Shown here: piece after piece, positions 6,757-8,398 of the stretch | Layout of the letters: each line of letters begins with the position of its first letter | How positions within the stretch are numbered: position 1 is the stretch's first letter | DNA from: Amnimonas aquatica | GTDB taxonomy: Bacteria; Pseudomonadota; Gammaproteobacteria; Pseudomonadales; Moraxellaceae | Assembly (NCBI RefSeq): GCF_002943415.1 | Contig: NZ_PTQZ01000042.1 | Location: 1,253-9,650, forward strand | Reading direction: 5' to 3' | DNA: 8,398 bases | The notes under the pieces: model-generated | Told to the model about the DNA's origin: nothing | Databases searched by the model: none | What the model saw: only the letters and a program-made list of their open reading frames with translations | Position numbers and translations under genes: made by a program

Positions 6757-7995
6757 ATGTCTACCGAATACATCCTCATCCTGAGCATGCTCATGTTCAC
6801 CGGCATCGTGGTGGCGCTGGTGCTGGTCATTCTCGCTGCGCGCTCGAAGCTGGTTTCCGCCGGCAGCGTGGTGCTGGAAATCAACGACGACCCCGAAAAA
6901 CGGGTCGAGGTCAGCAGCGGCGGCAAGCTGCTGGGCGCGCTCGCCGATCAGAAGGTCTTCCTGTCCTCCGCCTGTGGCGGCGGTGGCTCCTGCGGCCAGT
7001 GCCGCGTGCGCGTGAAGTCCGGTGGCGGTGACATTCTGCCCACCGAGGAGCCGCATTTCACCAAGCGCGAGATCAAGGATGGCTGGCGCCTGGGCTGCCA
7101 GCTCCAGGTCAAGCAGGACATGTGCATCGAGCTCGACGAGGAGCTCTTCGGGGTCAAGCGCTGGGAGTGCGAGGTCGTTTCCAATGACAACGTCGCCACC
7201 TTCATCAAGGAGCTGACTCTGAAGCTGCCCGAGGGCGAGGACGTGCATTTCCGTGCTGGCGGCTACGTGCAGCTGGAGGTCCCGCCCTACGAGTGCGACT
7301 TCAAGGACATGGACATTCCCGAGGAGTATCGTGGCGACTGGGAGCGTTTCAATCTGTTCAGCCTGAAGTCCAGGACCAGCGAGCCCACCATTCGCGCCTA
7401 CTCCATGGCGAACTACCCGGACGAGAAGGGCATCCTCAAGTTCAACATCCGCATCGCGACGCCGCCGCTGCGCCAGCTGAACGAAATCCCGCCGGGCAAG
7501 ATGTCCTCGTACGTGTTTTCGCGCAAGCCTGGCGACAAGGTCACGGTGTTCGGCCCCTTCGGCGAGTTCTTCGCCAAGGATACCCAGGCCGAAATGGTGT
7601 TCATCGGCGGTGGCGCCGGCATGGCGCCCATGCGCTCGCACATCTTTGACCAGCTCAAGCGCCTGGGCTCGAAGCGCAAGATCAGCTTCTGGTATGGCGC
7701 TCGCTCGCTGCGCGAGACCTTCTACATGGAGGAGTACGACCAGCTTGCCGCCGAAAATCCCAATTTCGCGTGGCATCTGGCGCTGTCCGAGCCGCAACCC
7801 GAGGACAACTGGACCGGCTATACCGGCTTCATCCACAACGTGCTCTACGAGAACTATCTCAGGGATCACCCGGCTCCCGAGGACTGCGAGTTCTACATGT
7901 GCGGTCCGCCGGTCATGAACGCCGCCGTGATCAAGATGCTGGAGGAGCTGGGTGTCGACCGCGAAAACATCCTGCTCGATGACTTCGGTGGCTGA
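6757..7995 (+). CDS. nqrF: Na+-translocating NADH:quinone reductase subunit F (NADH dehydrogenase)
   Basis: The 412-residue electron-input subunit oxidises NADH. In order: one N-terminal membrane helix (about 5-27); a plant-type ferredoxin domain (about 35-130) with [2Fe-2S] ligands Cys73, Cys79, Cys82 and Cys114; a ferredoxin-reductase-like FAD domain with RAYSMANYP (Arg213 to Ser216, FAD contacts); and an NADH domain with [10 protein letters not shown] from Gly284. The C-terminus has MCGPPVMN (Cys382, the conserved cysteine near the flavin and NADH site) and ends in DDFGG, normal for the family (about 408 residues). All key residues are intact. The gap to nqrE is 10 bp, with a GGGGGA ribosome binding site, and the end overlaps apbE. 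Confidence 0.98.
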   Translation: MSTEYILILSMLMFTGIVVALVLVILAARSKLVSAGSVVLEINDDPEKRVEVSSGGKLLGALADQKVFLSSACGGGGSCGQCRVRVKSGGGDILPTEEPHFTKREIKDGWRLGCQLQVKQDMCIELDEELFGVKRWECEVVSNDNVATFIKELTLKLPEGEDVHFRAGGYVQLEVPPYECDFKDMDIPEEYRGDWERFNLFSLKSRTSEPTIRAYSMANYPDEKGILKFNIRIATPPLRQLNEIPPGKMSSYVFSRKPGDKVTVFGPFGEFFAKDTQAEMVFIGGGAGMAPMRSHIFDQLKRLGSKRKISFWYGARSLRETFYMEEYDQLAAENPNFAWHLALSEPQPEDNWTGYTGFIHNVLYENYLRDHPAPEDCEFYMCGPPVMNAAVIKMLEELGVDRENILLDDFGG

Positions 7996-8398
7996 GCACC
8001 GCCGCCCCCTCCGGCTCGGCCTTGCCGCGCTGCTGCTGGCGCTGCTGGCCGGTTGCTCCCGCCAGCCTCCAGAGCCGGTGGTGCTGGGCGGTGTCGCCTA
8101 TCACAGCATGAACTGGCAGGCGCGGGTCGCCGCGCTGCCCGAAGGCATGACCGCGACTGCCCTGCAGGCCCGCCTGCAATCGCGGCTGGATGCCGCCAAT
8201 GCCGTGCTGTCCACGTATCAGCCTGATACCGAGCTGATGCTGCTGAATGCCGCGCCGGCGGGTGACTGGCAGCCTGTCGGGCCGTTGCTGGGTAGAACCC
8301 TTCAGCGTGCGCTGAAGGTCAGCGCCGCGACCGACGGCATCTACGATGTCACGGTGGCGCCACTGGTGAATCTCTGGGGCTTCGGGCCCGGCGCGCGG
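7979..8398 (+). CDS. apbE: FAD:protein FMN transferase ApbE, lipoprotein, 5' part only
   Basis: An open frame of 140 codons runs off the window edge; the family is usually about 330-350 residues, so under half is visible. ApbE moves FMN from FAD to the threonine of S/T-G-A-T motifs and matures NqrB and NqrC. From the ATG at 7979 the protein has a basic n-region, a leucine/alanine-rich core and the lipobox LAGC with Cys26, so it should be a lipoprotein facing the periplasm, as for Vibrio Apb[10 protein letters not shown] and [15 protein letters not shown] are clear ApbE signatures. A GTG at 7988 is an alternative start that leaves the signal peptide intact; neither start has a good ribosome binding site, so coupling to nqrF translation is likely (17- or 8-bp overlap). 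The usual MGTTY-type motif after the lipobox is replaced by YHSMNW, and SRFN by MLLN. Family assignment is firm. Confidence 0.92.
   Translation, partial: MTSVAEHRRPLRLGLAALLLALLAGCSRQPPEPVVLGGVAYHSMNWQARVAALPEGMTATALQARLQSRLDAANAVLSTYQPDTELMLLNAAPAGDWQPVGPLLGRTLQRALKVSAATDGIYDVTVAPLVNLWGFGPGAR

Noticed and set aside
1..8398. A novel defence, mobile or biosynthetic system
   Set aside because: Every coding stretch is assigned to a well-known family, base composition is even, and there are no integrase, transposase, long repeat or array patterns. This is an ordinary core-metabolism region.

Overview
The window is a GC-rich (about two-thirds G+C by eye), densely packed proteobacterial segment in which every supported gene lies on the + strand. 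Gene content and protein similarity point to a gammaproteobacterium: the long, roughly 480-residue form of glyceraldehyde-3-phosphate dehydrogenase sits directly upstream of an nqrABCDEF operon, an arrangement I recall from Pseudomonas. A GC-rich betaproteobacterium cannot be excluded from this window alone, and I do not assign a genus.

Layout. Positions 1-255 hold the C-terminal third of a YaaA-family peroxide-stress protein. A 166-bp gap with a strong inverted repeat and a possible promoter follows. The long-form GAPDH gene runs from 422 to 1876. Positions 1877-2058 hold a textbook intrinsic terminator, then almost immediately a perfect TATAAT box and a leader of roughly 90 nt. From 2059 to 7995 comes the complete six-gene operon for the sodium-pumping NADH:quinone oxidoreductase: nqrA, nqrB, nqrC, nqrD, nqrE, nqrF. 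The genes are separated by 13 bp or less, and nqrB and nqrC overlap. The start of apbE overlaps the end of nqrF and is cut by the window edge at 8398.

How the genes work together. NqrF takes electrons from NADH through FAD and a [2Fe-2S] centre. They pass through the Fe-S centre held between NqrD and NqrE, the covalent FMN groups of NqrC and NqrB and the riboflavin of NqrB to ubiquinone, while Na+ is moved out of the cell. ApbE is the flavin transferase that attaches FMN to the threonine of the S/T-G-A-T motifs; both targets are visible (NqrB Thr242, NqrC Thr230). The operon therefore carries the pump and its own cofactor-attachment enzyme. The GAPDH has its own promoter candidate and terminator, so it is probably a separate transcription unit. 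Its cofactor site lacks the residues that make classical GAPDH specific for NAD+.

I see no mobile element, CRISPR array, RNA gene or phage-like gene, and no evidence of an undescribed system. The points worth a second look are modest: the cofactor site and N-terminal extension of the GAPDH, the intergenic hairpins and compact terminator/promoter junction, the apbE overlap, and the unusual N-terminal motifs of ApbE.
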